From CAVVAL01 sp963742725 (GTDB lineage: Bacteria; Actinomycetota; Actinomycetes; Mycobacteriales; Cryptosporangiaceae): a DNA stretch of 64,000 nucleotides. The position numbers were made by a program, and so were the translations under genes. The notes beneath the pieces are model-generated. The model did not search any database. It had not been told where the DNA came from and saw only the letters and a list, made by a program, of their open reading frames with translations. Below, piece after piece: positions 25,710 through 34,948 of the stretch (its first letter is position 1; every line of letters starts with the position of its first letter). Location: positions 620,001-684,000 of the forward strand of contig CAVUMX010000004.1 of the NCBI GenBank assembly GCA_963742725.1, read 5' to 3'.

Positions 25710-28135
25710 TGCTCCGGAAGATGCTGGCCCTGGCCCTGCTCGCCGCGGTGCTCGCACCCCCGACCCCGGCCCAGGCGGCCACGAACATCACGATCAACGG
25801 CACCGGCGCCGGACGGATCTTCGACGGCGCGGGCGCGGTGAGCGGCGGCGGCGGCAACTCCAAGCTGCTGTTCGACTATGCCGAGCCGCAGCGGAGCCAG
25901 ATCCTCGACTACCTGTTCAAGCCGGGGTACGGCGCGAACATCCAGCACTTCAAGGTGGAGATCGGCGGCGGCGCCAACTCGACGTCGGGCGCCGAGAAGA
26001 CCCACATGTACACGGCCACCGACCAGAACTACCAGCGCGGCTACGAGTGGTGGCTGATGAACGAGGCCAAGCGCCGCAACCCGAACATCCGGTTCGGGGC
26101 GCTCGCATGGGCCGCGCCCGGCTGGATCGGCACCAGCGACGTGTGGACCTCGAACTTCCAGACGTACCTGCTGAACTGGCTGCGCGGCGCGCGGGACACG
26201 CACGGCCTGACCATCGACAACATCGGCGGCTGGAACGAGAACGCGATCTCCCATCAGTGGTTCGTCAACTTTCGCGCCGCGCTGAACGCCAACGGGTTCG
26301 CCAGCACCAAGCTGGTGGGCGCGGACGGTGGCTGGTGGGTCGTCGACGACATGGCGAGCAACGCCGCCTTCCGGAACGCGATCGACGTCGTGGGCGTGCA
26401 CTACCCGTGCGACGGCGCCAACGACGCGAGCGCCACCGCCTACAACTGCCCGTCGCCGCAGAACGCCCGTGACCTGGGCAAGCCGCTGTGGGCCTCGGAG
26501 AACGGCTCGCTGGACTACCAGGGCGGCGCCGACCGGATGGCGCGCCAGCTGACCCTCGGCTACGTCGACGGGCGGATGACGGCCTACATCAACTGGCCGC
26601 TGATCGCTGCGCTGCCGCCGGGCATCCCGTTCCAGACCACCGGCCTCGTGCACGCCGACGAGCCGTGGTCGGGCTGGTACAACGTCGGCAAGCAGGCGTG
26701 GACGATGGCGCACCTCACCCAGGTCACCCAGCCGGGCTGGCAGTACCTCGACGGCGCGAGCGGGCTCCTCTCCGGCAACCGGGCGATCGGCAGCTACACG
26801 ACGTTGAAGGCGCCCGGCAACACCGACTACTCCACGATCATCGAGACGAGCCGCGCCACAAGCGCCGAGACGTTCACCGCCACCGTCACCGGCGGGCTGC
26901 CGAACCGCGCGCTGCGCGTCTACTCCACCGACCTGCGGTCGAACAACCCGGCGGACTGGTTCGTCCGGCAGTCCGACATCACACCGTCGGCGAACAACAC
27001 GTGGTCCGTCACGCTCCAGCCGGGGCGGATGTATTCGATCAGCACCGTCACGACCGCGGGCAAGGGCACGGCGACCGGAAACGCCGCCGCGCCCTTCCCC
27101 GCCAACCACGCCGACACCTTCGACTCCTACGGCGCCGGGCGGGAAGCGCGGTACCTCGCCGACCAGCACGGATCGTTCGAGACCGTCGCGTGCGGCGGCG
27201 GACGCGCGGGCGGGTGCGTCCGGCAGATGGCGCCGGTCGCGCCGATCCCGTGGCATCCGCACCAGAGCCCGCCGTACGCGGTGATCGGGGACGGCAGCCT
27301 GACGAACTACACCGTGCAGTCGGACGTCATGTTCGAGCAGGCCGGCGGCTCGATGGCGCTGATCGGCCGGTTCGGCGATCGGGAGTACTGGCAGGTCGGC
27401 CAGCTCAACGCGTACTACCTGAAGGTCGGGCAGGGCGGTGCCTGGCAGATCCTGCGGGGCAACACGGCCGGCGCGATGGCCGTCCTCGCCTCGGGCACCC
27501 GTGCCGCGCTGAGCCCTGACACCTGGCACACCGTGGCGCTCCGGATGCAGGGCACGGCGCTCACGGCGATCGTCGACGGTGTCACGCTCGGCAGCGCCAA
27601 CGACGGCACCTACGGGATGGGACCGGCCGGCCTGGCCGTCGGCGTAGGGGAGAGCAACATCGCCACCCGCTGGCGCAACGTCCAGTTCGACAACCTGTCC
27701 ATCACGCCAGGCACGGTCACGACGTACCGGATCGTGAACCGCAACAGCGGCAAGGTCCTCTCCGTCGCCGGCGGTTCCACGGCGGACGGCGCCCAAATCG
27801 TCCAGCTCACCGACACCGGAGCGGCGACGCAGCGGTGGCGGACCGTGGCGTCCGGCGGCTACGTCCAGATCGTGAACGTGGGCAGCGGGAAGGCGCTCGA
27901 CGTGCCGGGCTTCTCCACGGCCAACGGGACCCAGTTCGTCCAGTGGACGGCGAACACCGGCGCCAACCAGCAGTGGACTCTCGGCCAGGCGCCGGACGGC
28001 TACAACACGCTCGTCAACCGGCACAGCACGCTGGTCGCGGACGTGAGCGGAGCGTCCACAGCGGACGGCGCCGCCGTCATCCAGTGGCCGGCCCACACCG
28101 GTACCAACCAGCAGTGGCAGCTCGTCGCATCCTGA
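25709..28135 (+). CDS. Secreted GH59 galactosylceramidase-like beta-galactosidase with ricin lectin domain
   Basis: An 808-aa protein with a signal peptide (1-23). The GH59 barrel begins FDGAGAVSGGGGNSKLLFDY and contains FGALAWAAPGWIG. The acid/base candidate is Glu177 in GGWNENA and the nucleophile candidate is Glu264 in LWASENGS, matching the clan-A pair of galactocerebrosidase. A beta-sandwich and a lectin-like LG domain (about 460-665; DTFDSYGAG, WHTVALRMQG) follow, as in mammalian GALC. The last 135 residues are a ricin-type beta-trefoil. It probably removes beta-galactose from glycolipids or plant/animal glycans. Confidence 0.87.
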   Translation: MLRKMLALALLAAVLAPPTPAQAATNITINGTGAGRIFDGAGAVSGGGGNSKLLFDYAEPQRSQILDYLFKPGYGANIQHFKVEIGGGANSTSGAEKTHMYTATDQNYQRGYEWWLMNEAKRRNPNIRFGALAWAAPGWIGTSDVWTSNFQTYLLNWLRGARDTHGLTIDNIGGWNENAISHQWFVNFRAALNANGFASTKLVGADGGWWVVDDMASNAAFRNAIDVVGVHYPCDGANDASATAYNCPSPQNARDLGKPLWASENGSLDYQGGADRMARQLTLGYVDGRMTAYINWPLIAALPPGIPFQTTGLVHADEPWSGWYNVGKQAWTMAHLTQVTQPGWQYLDGASGLLSGNRAIGSYTTLKAPGNTDYSTIIETSRATSAETFTATVTGGLPNRALRVYSTDLRSNNPADWFVRQSDITPSANNTWSVTLQPGRMYSISTVTTAGKGTATGNAAAPFPANHADTFDSYGAGREARYLADQHGSFETVACGGGRAGGCVRQMAPVAPIPWHPHQSPPYAVIGDGSLTNYTVQSDVMFEQAGGSMALIGRFGDREYWQVGQLNAYYLKVGQGGAWQILRGNTAGAMAVLASGTRAALSPDTWHTVALRMQGTALTAIVDGVTLGSANDGTYGMGPAGLAVGVGESNIATRWRNVQFDNLSITPGTVTTYRIVNRNSGKVLSVAGGSTADGAQIVQLTDTGAATQRWRTVASGGYVQIVNVGSGKALDVPGFSTANGTQFVQWTANTGANQQWTLGQAPDGYNTLVNRHSTLVADVSGASTADGAAVIQWPAHTGTNQQWQLVAS

Positions 28136-28155
28136 CCACGAAACGGAGCAGGCTC

Positions 28156-30150
28156 ATGAGGCGCATGATTGCCGGGGTCGCGTCCCTGGTGCTGATACTC
28201 GCTGTCCTGGCGGTGCCGCAGCCGGTGCTGGCGGCCGAGGTCGTGGGGATCTCCCCGACGGACACGCCCGCGCAGATCCGGGCCAAGGCGGCGTCGGTCA
28301 CGCCGTCGCCACGGCAGCTCGCCTGGCAGCGACTCGAACTGACCGCGTTCATCCACTTCGGGGTGAACACGTACACGAGCCGGGAGCACGGCACCGGCAC
28401 GGAGGATCCGAACATCTTCCAGCCCAACCAGCTCGACACCGACCAGTGGGCGGCGGCGTTGAAGAACGCCGGCTTCAAGATGGTGATCCTCACCGTGAAG
28501 CACCACGACGGATTCATGCTCTACCCGTCCCGGTACACGAACTTCGACGTGGCCAGCAGTTCGTGGCGCGGCGGTACCGGCGACGTCGTGCACGAGTTCG
28601 CCGAGTCCGCGCGGGAACAGGGGTTGGGTGTCGGCATGTACGTCTCGCCGTCCGACCTGCACGAGGCGCAGCCCGGCGGCAAGTTCGGCAACAACAGCGC
28701 GGCCGTGTCCCGCACGATCCCGACCAACCCCGCGGACGTCGTGAACGGCCGCACGTTCCCGGTCACCGCCGACGACTACAACACGCAGTTCATGAACAAC
28801 CTGTACGAGATGCTGACCCGCTACGGCGATGTCGCCGAGGTGTGGTGGGACGGCGCGAACCCGACCGGCAAGAGCAATCCGTACAACTACACCGACTGGA
28901 TCAACATCGTCCGGACGCTGCAACCGAACGCGGCGATCTTCCAGGACATCGACATGCGCTGGGTCGGCAACGAGGACAGCGTGGGGCGGCAGTCCGAATG
29001 GTCGCCGACCCCGCTCGTGGGCGACCCGGCCACGGCGGCGGACCGATTCCTCGAACCCGAGGACGAGCGGGCCGCCGACATCGGCGGCGACGCCGTGCTG
29101 GCGCAGCGCAAGGCGGACGGCACCAGCAAGTGGAGCCTGCTGCGCTGGACCCCAGCGGAGTGCGACACGTCGATCATGGTCGACGGCTGGTTCTGGCCGA
29201 CGAACAACATGAAGACGCCCGCGCGGCTGGAGAACGACTACTACACCTCGGTCGGACGGAACTGCCAGCTGCTGCTCAACGTCGGCCCGGACAATCGCGG
29301 GCTGTTCGACCAGGCGGCCCTCAACGCCCTGTCCACCTGGCACACCACGATCTCGGGCACGTTCGCGAACGACTTCGCCGCCGGCACCACGGCCAGCAAC
29401 GACGCCGGCACCGGCAACACCGCCGGCCACGCACCGGGCACAGCCGTCGACCGCAACCTCGACACCTCGTGGCAGCCGACGGCCGGCACCGGCTCGCTGG
29501 TCCTCGACCTGGGCGGCTCGCGGACGTTCGACGTGATCTCGGCCCAGGAAGACCTACGGATCGGTATGCGTACCCAGTCCTTCGCCGTGGACCGCTGGAC
29601 CGGCACCGCCTGGAGCCAGGTCGCCAGCGACACGACGATCGGCCACAAGAAGCTGATCCGGCTGAGCGCGCCCGTCACCACGGACCGCGTCCGGCTGCGG
29701 ATCACCGGCTCGCGCGCCGCTCCGGCCATCGCGGCGTTCGGCCTGTTCAAGCGCCCGGCCGGTAGCGCCACCGGCGGCCCGATCACGTCCGGGCTGGCCG
29801 GCAAGTGCCTGGACGACAACGGCGGCAGCAGCGCCGACGGCAACCGCGTCCAGATCTGGGACTGCAACGGGTCCGCCGCCCAGGCATGGACGCCCATGCC
29901 CGACGGCAGCATCCAGATCTTCGGCAAGTGCCTGGACATCTACGGCGGCAGCTCGTCCAACGGGGCCGTGGTGCAGCTCTACACCTGCCACGGCGGCGGC
30001 AACCAGAAGTGGCAGGCGTCGGGCGGGACGCTCGTCAACCCGCAGTCCGGCCGCTGCCTGGACGTGCCCGGCTTCAACTCGACCAACGGCACCCAGGTCG
30101 TCATCTGGGACTGCAACGGCGGCACCAACCAGCGCTGGACGCTGCCGTGA
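28156..30150 (+). CDS. Secreted GH29 alpha-L-fucosidase with discoidin and ricin lectin domains
   Basis: A 664-aa protein with a signal peptide (1-27). The GH29 barrel shows FIHFGVNTYTSREHG, the substrate-binding HHDGF at 116-120, and nucleophile Asp232 in VWWDGANPTG. A F5/8 type C (discoidin) module (about 405-530) has the typical DLGGSRTFDVI and VRLRITGS strands. The C-terminal 130 residues are a ricin-type trefoil with three CLD...QxW units. It removes terminal alpha-fucose from glycans. It begins 20 bp after the GH59 gene, completing a GH47-GH59-GH29 operon. The stop lies 3 bp from the end of the convergent yidD gene. Confidence 0.9.
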   Translation: MRRMIAGVASLVLILAVLAVPQPVLAAEVVGISPTDTPAQIRAKAASVTPSPRQLAWQRLELTAFIHFGVNTYTSREHGTGTEDPNIFQPNQLDTDQWAAALKNAGFKMVILTVKHHDGFMLYPSRYTNFDVASSSWRGGTGDVVHEFAESAREQGLGVGMYVSPSDLHEAQPGGKFGNNSAAVSRTIPTNPADVVNGRTFPVTADDYNTQFMNNLYEMLTRYGDVAEVWWDGANPTGKSNPYNYTDWINIVRTLQPNAAIFQDIDMRWVGNEDSVGRQSEWSPTPLVGDPATAADRFLEPEDERAADIGGDAVLAQRKADGTSKWSLLRWTPAECDTSIMVDGWFWPTNNMKTPARLENDYYTSVGRNCQLLLNVGPDNRGLFDQAALNALSTWHTTISGTFANDFAAGTTASNDAGTGNTAGHAPGTAVDRNLDTSWQPTAGTGSLVLDLGGSRTFDVISAQEDLRIGMRTQSFAVDRWTGTAWSQVASDTTIGHKKLIRLSAPVTTDRVRLRITGSRAAPAIAAFGLFKRPAGSATGGPITSGLAGKCLDDNGGSSADGNRVQIWDCNGSAAQAWTPMPDGSIQIFGKCLDIYGGSSSNGAVVQLYTCHGGGNQKWQASGGTLVNPQSGRCLDVPGFNSTNGTQVVIWDCNGGTNQRWTLP

Positions 30151-30153
30151 CGG

Positions 30154-30723
30154 TCACTCCACAGGGTCGGGCGTGCCGCGCGGGACCTCGGCGGTGCAGC
30201 GGCGGATTCGGGCCGCCACGAGCCGGGAACCGGCGGCGAGCCCGTACCGCCGGACGGCCTGTGCGCCGTACTCACTGCACGAGGGCGTGTAGCGGCAGCG
30301 CGCCGGGAGGTGCGCGCTGATGCCGCGCTGGTAGACGCGGATCGCGGCGAGCCCTGCCCGCGCCGGCACGGTGGTCCTCCGACGGGGGCGGGCCACGGCC
30401 GGCGCGGGCAGCAGCGCGACGAACATCATCAGCCCGAAGCAGCCGCACGTGCAGTCGTCGATCCGCTTCTCGATGCGGCCGCAGTCGTCGCAGCCCTGCT
30501 CGATCTGGCCCTTCTTGCGGGGCGGGCGGTTCCGCTTGTGCGGCGGCGTGTAGACGAGCAGCCGCCCGAACCGGCGCCAGGCGGCGGCGCGCGCCTTCCG
30601 CCTGTACCTCTTTGCGGCCTGCTGCCGGGCGGCCGGATCGGCGGCCTCGTACTCCAGCCTTGCCTGATACAGCTCGGCCTGCTCGCGCAGGCGTGGGTGG
30701 CCCGGATCCCCCTGGTACGTCAC
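30154..30723 (-). CDS. yidD: YidD (membrane protein insertion efficiency factor) with Cys-rich N-terminal extension
   Basis: A 189-aa protein. The YidD domain occupies about 124-178: AAIRVYQRGISAHLPARCR, YTPSCSEYGAQAVRRYG and AARIRRC, with the three conserved cysteines (143, 149, 176). Typical YidD is only 70-110 residues; here 120 extra N-terminal residues contain a basic helix (about 35-72), a cysteine cluster (78, 81, 91, 93, 95) and a hydrophobic segment. AGGAGG lies 5 bp before GTG 30723. The usual rpmH-rnpA-yidC neighbours are absent, so it may be a second, specialised copy. Confidence 0.83.
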   Translation of the reverse strand: MTYQGDPGHPRLREQAELYQARLEYEAADPAARQQAAKRYRRKARAAAWRRFGRLLVYTPPHKRNRPPRKKGQIEQGCDDCGRIEKRIDDCTCGCFGLMMFVALLPAPAVARPRRRTTVPARAGLAAIRVYQRGISAHLPARCRYTPSCSEYGAQAVRRYGLAAGSRLVAARIRRCTAEVPRGTPDPVE

Positions 30724-30772
30724 TCCAGCCTCCTGCGTCGCGCCGACCCGCGAGAGTACTGGCAGGGAGCAA

Positions 30773-31837
30773 TCAGAGCGGGAGGCGGATGATCCGGTCG
30801 TCGTCCCGGGCGGGCGTGCCCCGGCCGTCGCGGTTCGACGTGAGGATCCACAGCGACCCGTCCGGTGCCGCTTCGACGTGACGGAGCCGGCCGTACCGGC
30901 CCACGAACAGGGTGCCGGGATCGTCGCCGTCCAGCCCGATCCGATACAGCCGCTCGCCGCGCAGGCATGCGACGTACGCACGGTCGTCGGCGATCGCGAT
31001 GCCGCTGGGGGAGGCGTCGCCGGTGGCCCAGGTCGCCACCGGGTCAACGTACCGGTCGTCGCCGCCGCGCCCCTCGACCTCCGGCCAGCCGTAGTTGCGG
31101 CCCGCCTCGATCCGGTTCAGCTCGTCGTACCGGTTCTGGCCGAACTCCGCCGCGAACATCTGGCCGCCTGCGTCCCAGGCGATGCCCTGGACGTTGCGGT
31201 GCCCGTAGCTGTAGACGAGCGAGTCGCCGAACGGGTTGCCCGGCGCCGGCTCGCCGTCGGGCGTCATCCGCAGGATCTTGCCGCCGAGGAAGTTCCGGTC
31301 CTGGGCGCCGTCCCGTTCGCCCGCGTCGCCGGTGCCGGCGTAGAGCATGCCGTCGGGGCCGAACGCGATCCGCCCGCCGTTGTGGTTCCCCGCTCGGGGG
31401 ATGCCGGTGACGATCGGCTGCGGACGTTCGCCCAGGCGCAGCCGCGCGATCCGGTTGTCGTCGTCGGTCGTGTAGTAGACGTACACCCAGCGGTCGGACG
31501 CGTAGTCCGGCGAGACGGCGACGCCCAGCAGCCCGCCCTCGCCGCTCGGCCGGGCCTCGGTGATCCGCTGGATCTCTTCGATCTTCCCGCCCGGACTGAC
31601 CGTGAGCAGGCGGGTGCTGTCGCGTTCGGTGACGAGCGCGCGGCCGTCCGGGAGGAACGCCAGGCCCCACGGCGCCTCCAGGCCGGTGGCGAGCACCTTC
31701 TCGTCACCGGCGCGGACGGGCGGCGCGTCGTCCACTGTGGGGTCGACGAACAGGCCGAGCCACCAGGCCGCCCCGGCCGCCGCCAGGCAGACGGCCACGA
31801 CACCAGCCGTCACCGCGGCGACCCGGGTCCACGCCAT
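30773..31837 (-). CDS. Membrane-anchored PQQ-dependent sugar dehydrogenase (GSDH/sorbosone dehydrogenase family)
   Basis: A 354-aa protein with an N-terminal membrane anchor/signal (about 8-30). The six-bladed propeller has family signatures LEAPWGLAFLPDGRALVTER, GEGGLLGVAVSPDY, GNHNGGRIAFGPDGMLYAGTGD (catalytic His region), YSYGHRNVQGIAW and EFGQNRYDELNRI. It oxidises an extracellular aldose or sorbosone-like sugar. It begins 9 bp downstream of the fucosidase-like gene on the same strand, so they form an operon. Confidence 0.88.
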   Translation of the reverse strand: MAWTRVAAVTAGVVAVCLAAAGAAWWLGLFVDPTVDDAPPVRAGDEKVLATGLEAPWGLAFLPDGRALVTERDSTRLLTVSPGGKIEEIQRITEARPSGEGGLLGVAVSPDYASDRWVYVYYTTDDDNRIARLRLGERPQPIVTGIPRAGNHNGGRIAFGPDGMLYAGTGDAGERDGAQDRNFLGGKILRMTPDGEPAPGNPFGDSLVYSYGHRNVQGIAWDAGGQMFAAEFGQNRYDELNRIEAGRNYGWPEVEGRGGDDRYVDPVATWATGDASPSGIAIADDRAYVACLRGERLYRIGLDGDDPGTLFVGRYGRLRHVEAAPDGSLWILTSNRDGRGTPARDDDRIIRLPL

Positions 31838-31846
31838 GGGTCCACG

Positions 31847-34765
31847 CTAACGCAGCGACAGGCGATCCAGGTCCGGTGTGGCCTCCGCCTCGTTGTAGAC
31901 CCTGATCGTGTTGGCGCCGGCCTTGAGCGTCACCGGGACGGACGTCGTCTCGGGCCGGTTGTTGCCGATGCCGCTCACCTTCGCCTCGACCGGTGGCCCG
32001 CCGTTCACGCTGAAGAAGAACGAGCGGTCCCCGTTGACGGTGTAGTCGATGACCAGCGTGTACTCCCGCGCCGTGGCCACGGTGACGTTCTCGAACGTGA
32101 CGGACGCCTCGGGACTGCCGCCGATGTTGCGGACCTTCTGGCCGCCCGAACATGGACCGCAGCCGGTGATGCCCGTGCTGCCGAGCCCGTTCCTGGAGTC
32201 CTCCGCCTCGCGCATGAACACCGCGTCGGCCGGACGGAGCCGGATCCGGACGTCCCTGCGGACCGTGCCCGGCCGGCCCAGCGTCTCGAACGACGCCGTC
32301 ACGGGGATGTCGACGGACGTGACGTCCTGACCGGGCGGCGAGGTGACGGTCCAGGTGCCGGTCAGCTCCTGCCCGAGTCGCATCGATGTCGCCGTGATCA
32401 GGGCCCCTGTCTGTGTCCAACCGTTGGGCACCGTCGGCGCCAGCGCGACCTTGTCCAGCGCGTCGTCCACGTCGAGCCGCAACGTCGACGTGATCGTCAT
32501 CGACTGCTGGCCCGGGCCGACCCACTGCATCCCGCCGGGATCGACGGTCATCGTGGTCTTCGGCACCGACGACGCGGGCGGCATCGGGCCCACCGCGATG
32601 CGGTCGACGCCGAGCCCGCGCCGCGCCGCGCCGGACAGCGTGACGGTGTTCGCCCCGGCGTTCAGCGGCACCGCGATCGCTGTCGCTGCCGGCACGTCGC
32701 CACGATCGACCGGGATCTCGATCCCCGGAGCCCCGTTGACAGCGACCGACAACGAGGTCGCCGCCGCCGCGCTGTGGTCGATCTGAAGCCGGTACGTCCC
32801 GGCCTCGGCGACCGTCACGTCCCTGAAGGTGATCGAGCCGCGTCCCGTGACCCGCAACGAACCGGAGCAGGCCGGGCACCAGTCGAGCCGCGTGCCGCCG
32901 CTGCGGACCGCGCGCTCCGCCTCCAGCGGCATGGCCTGCCGCACGGACAGCGGGTACCCGTGCGCCACCTTGATCTCGTCGATCCGGAGCTGGTTGCGGA
33001 ACACCGGTGCCTGCGCGCCGCCCCAGGTGTTCAGCACCTCCAGCTTGAGATACCGGGCATGCTGCTGTCCGATGTCGACGAACTGGGTGCCGCGCGCACT
33101 TCGCATCGCCCCGGTGCGTACGGGCTTGCCCCATCGGCGGCCGTCGTCGCTGGCGTAGACGCGGTAGTCCTTGATCCGGGCCGAATCCTCCGGACGGCCG
33201 AATGTTTCCCGCGCGTACGTCGGCGACCATTCCCGCTGGTTGACCGCGAGGTGGGACGCCGGGCGGCGCCGGCCCAGATCGAGCGTCACCGAGACCGGCA
33301 GCTTGGCGCCCGAGTCCCAGTACTTCTCGAAGCTCCCGTCGACCAGGTTCGCGGCGGGTTGGCCGTCGGCGGACGAGGACGCCATGGCCCTGAGCCCCGA
33401 GTGGTAGTGCCGCTGGCCGTCCGTCCGGACCTTGAAGACCGTGTCGTACTGGTCCCACTTCGTGACGCCGAGGATCGTGAGATGCCCACCGGACTGGGCG
33501 AAACGCATCCGCTCGCCCGTGCGCAGGTCGGTCACGCCGGTCACCTGGTAGCCGTTGTCGCGGAGCCGGACCTGGTCGGTGCGCGGGCGGGTGACCACGT
33601 GCACGTACTGCGTCCGCGCGCCGGGTTCGACCGTGACGATCCCGTGCGCGCCATCGTTCCAGAAGCCCGGCTGCATGCCGCCGTGCAGGTAGCCGCCGCC
33701 TTCCGTCCCGTACAGCGACGACCGGATCGGCGGTACCCACTCGGACATGAAGTTGTTGAACGACTCCTGGGGCGGCGGGAGCTTGCCATTCACCATCGGC
33801 GTCTCGGCCATCAGCGACTTCATCGACGTGCCCGCGTTGGTGATGTAGCGGCCGGTGCTGAGCCGGAAGTCCACCGCGTGGTCGCCACCGCTGTACCACC
33901 AGTCGCCCGTCGTCGGCAGCTTGTAGCAGGCCTCCGTGAGGCGCGGCATCGGCGTGAACGCGGCCTGCGGATAGTCGTAGCTCGGCGTCATGCCGGTCTT
34001 CTGCTCGTTGCTGACGGTGTCCATGATCGGCGTGTCCTCGTTGTTGTTGCTCAACAGCCAGGACGGCCGGATCTGGCGGATCTGCTCGTAGAGGTTGTTC
34101 CGCTCCCAGTACGCGTTGTCGTTGTCGATCCAGAACCCGGCGAGGCCGGCGTAGTTGGCCATGACCTCGAAGAACAGGTCGTAGCTGTACATGCCGAAAC
34201 CGTCGCGGGTGGTCAGGTCGACCTGCTGGCCCTTGTACGCCGAGTACGCGGCCGAGTCGAGCGTCTCGATGCCCTGCTCGTTGTGCCACTGCGGGTCGTC
34301 GGTCATGTAAAGGATGATCCGGACGTCCTTCGCCTGCCCGGCCTTGACCAGCTCACCGAGGAGATCGCGCTCCGTGGCGCAGCTGCCCGGGATCTTCGAC
34401 GGCCACGGACGTGCGTACCCGAGCCGGCTGTGGAACGTGGCGAGGACGATGTACGACGCGCCGAGCTTGCGCGCCTCGTCCACCCAGTAGCCGGGAGTCC
34501 AGCCGCCCCCGGTGACGTCGCGTTCCCACTCCGCGCAGTCCAGGTGCTTCGGTGCCGTGAACATGCCCCAGTGCAGGAACAGGCCGGCGGTGGACGCGCG
34601 TAACCAGTCCTGGCGCGGGTGGTCGACTTCGCTGGTCGTGGGTGGCGCCGCGTTGGCGTTCGCGGGTGGGGCCGCGGTGGCCGGTGGGGCGCTGATGAGG
34701 CCCAGCGCGAGGACCGTCGCGGTGGCGGCCCGGAGGATGACGTTGCGCTGCGGTCGGAGTCCCAT
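31847..34765 (-). CDS. Secreted fucosidase-like (divergent GH29) multidomain protein
   Basis: A 972-aa protein; ATG 34765 follows GAGGAGCGAG and opens a signal peptide (to about 31). Residues 45-400 resemble a GH29 barrel (STAGLFLHWGMFTAPKH, YIVLATFHSRLGY, FWIDNDNAYW). The usual HHDGF is replaced, and the nucleophile is presumably one of the Asp residues in WIDND. Then come a fucosidase C-terminal-like sandwich (about 430-480), a discoidin module (about 480-620), a CBM35-like domain (AERAVRSGGTRLDW...), a NEW3-like domain (about 745-830) and a second CBM35-like domain with a CGPC pair at the end. Codon 55 is TTA. Substrate is uncertain because of the active-site divergence. Confidence 0.7.
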   Translation of the reverse strand: MGLRPQRNVILRAATATVLALGLISAPPATAAPPANANAAPPTTSEVDHPRQDWLRASTAGLFLHWGMFTAPKHLDCAEWERDVTGGGWTPGYWVDEARKLGASYIVLATFHSRLGYARPWPSKIPGSCATERDLLGELVKAGQAKDVRIILYMTDDPQWHNEQGIETLDSAAYSAYKGQQVDLTTRDGFGMYSYDLFFEVMANYAGLAGFWIDNDNAYWERNNLYEQIRQIRPSWLLSNNNEDTPIMDTVSNEQKTGMTPSYDYPQAAFTPMPRLTEACYKLPTTGDWWYSGGDHAVDFRLSTGRYITNAGTSMKSLMAETPMVNGKLPPPQESFNNFMSEWVPPIRSSLYGTEGGGYLHGGMQPGFWNDGAHGIVTVEPGARTQYVHVVTRPRTDQVRLRDNGYQVTGVTDLRTGERMRFAQSGGHLTILGVTKWDQYDTVFKVRTDGQRHYHSGLRAMASSSADGQPAANLVDGSFEKYWDSGAKLPVSVTLDLGRRRPASHLAVNQREWSPTYARETFGRPEDSARIKDYRVYASDDGRRWGKPVRTGAMRSARGTQFVDIGQQHARYLKLEVLNTWGGAQAPVFRNQLRIDEIKVAHGYPLSVRQAMPLEAERAVRSGGTRLDWCPACSGSLRVTGRGSITFRDVTVAEAGTYRLQIDHSAAAATSLSVAVNGAPGIEIPVDRGDVPAATAIAVPLNAGANTVTLSGAARRGLGVDRIAVGPMPPASSVPKTTMTVDPGGMQWVGPGQQSMTITSTLRLDVDDALDKVALAPTVPNGWTQTGALITATSMRLGQELTGTWTVTSPPGQDVTSVDIPVTASFETLGRPGTVRRDVRIRLRPADAVFMREAEDSRNGLGSTGITGCGPCSGGQKVRNIGGSPEASVTFENVTVATAREYTLVIDYTVNGDRSFFFSVNGGPPVEAKVSGIGNNRPETTSVPVTLKAGANTIRVYNEAEATPDLDRLSLR

Positions 34766-34948
34766 GACGCTCGCTCCTCGCTGAGCTGGCCGACGATGTC
34801 CGGAAAGATCCGACGATTTCACCGGACTGGCTGGCGGTCAAGGCTTCTTTCCGGGACGGAACGGTGCCGCCCGCTCCGACGACTGGCCCGCGCGGACTTC
34901 GGGTGGGATCAGGCAGCCAGGCTCCCCGATCCCACCCGAAATCGGGCG

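Noticed and set aside
25583..28096. 837-codon open frame on the minus strand
   Set aside because: Shadow of the GH59 gene, whose motifs on the plus strand are unambiguous.
30878..34603. 1241-codon open frame on the plus strand
   Set aside because: It is antisense to the PQQ dehydrogenase and fucosidase-like genes. The translation is Arg/Val/Ala/Asp-rich with no domain, as expected for a shadow frame in high-GC DNA.
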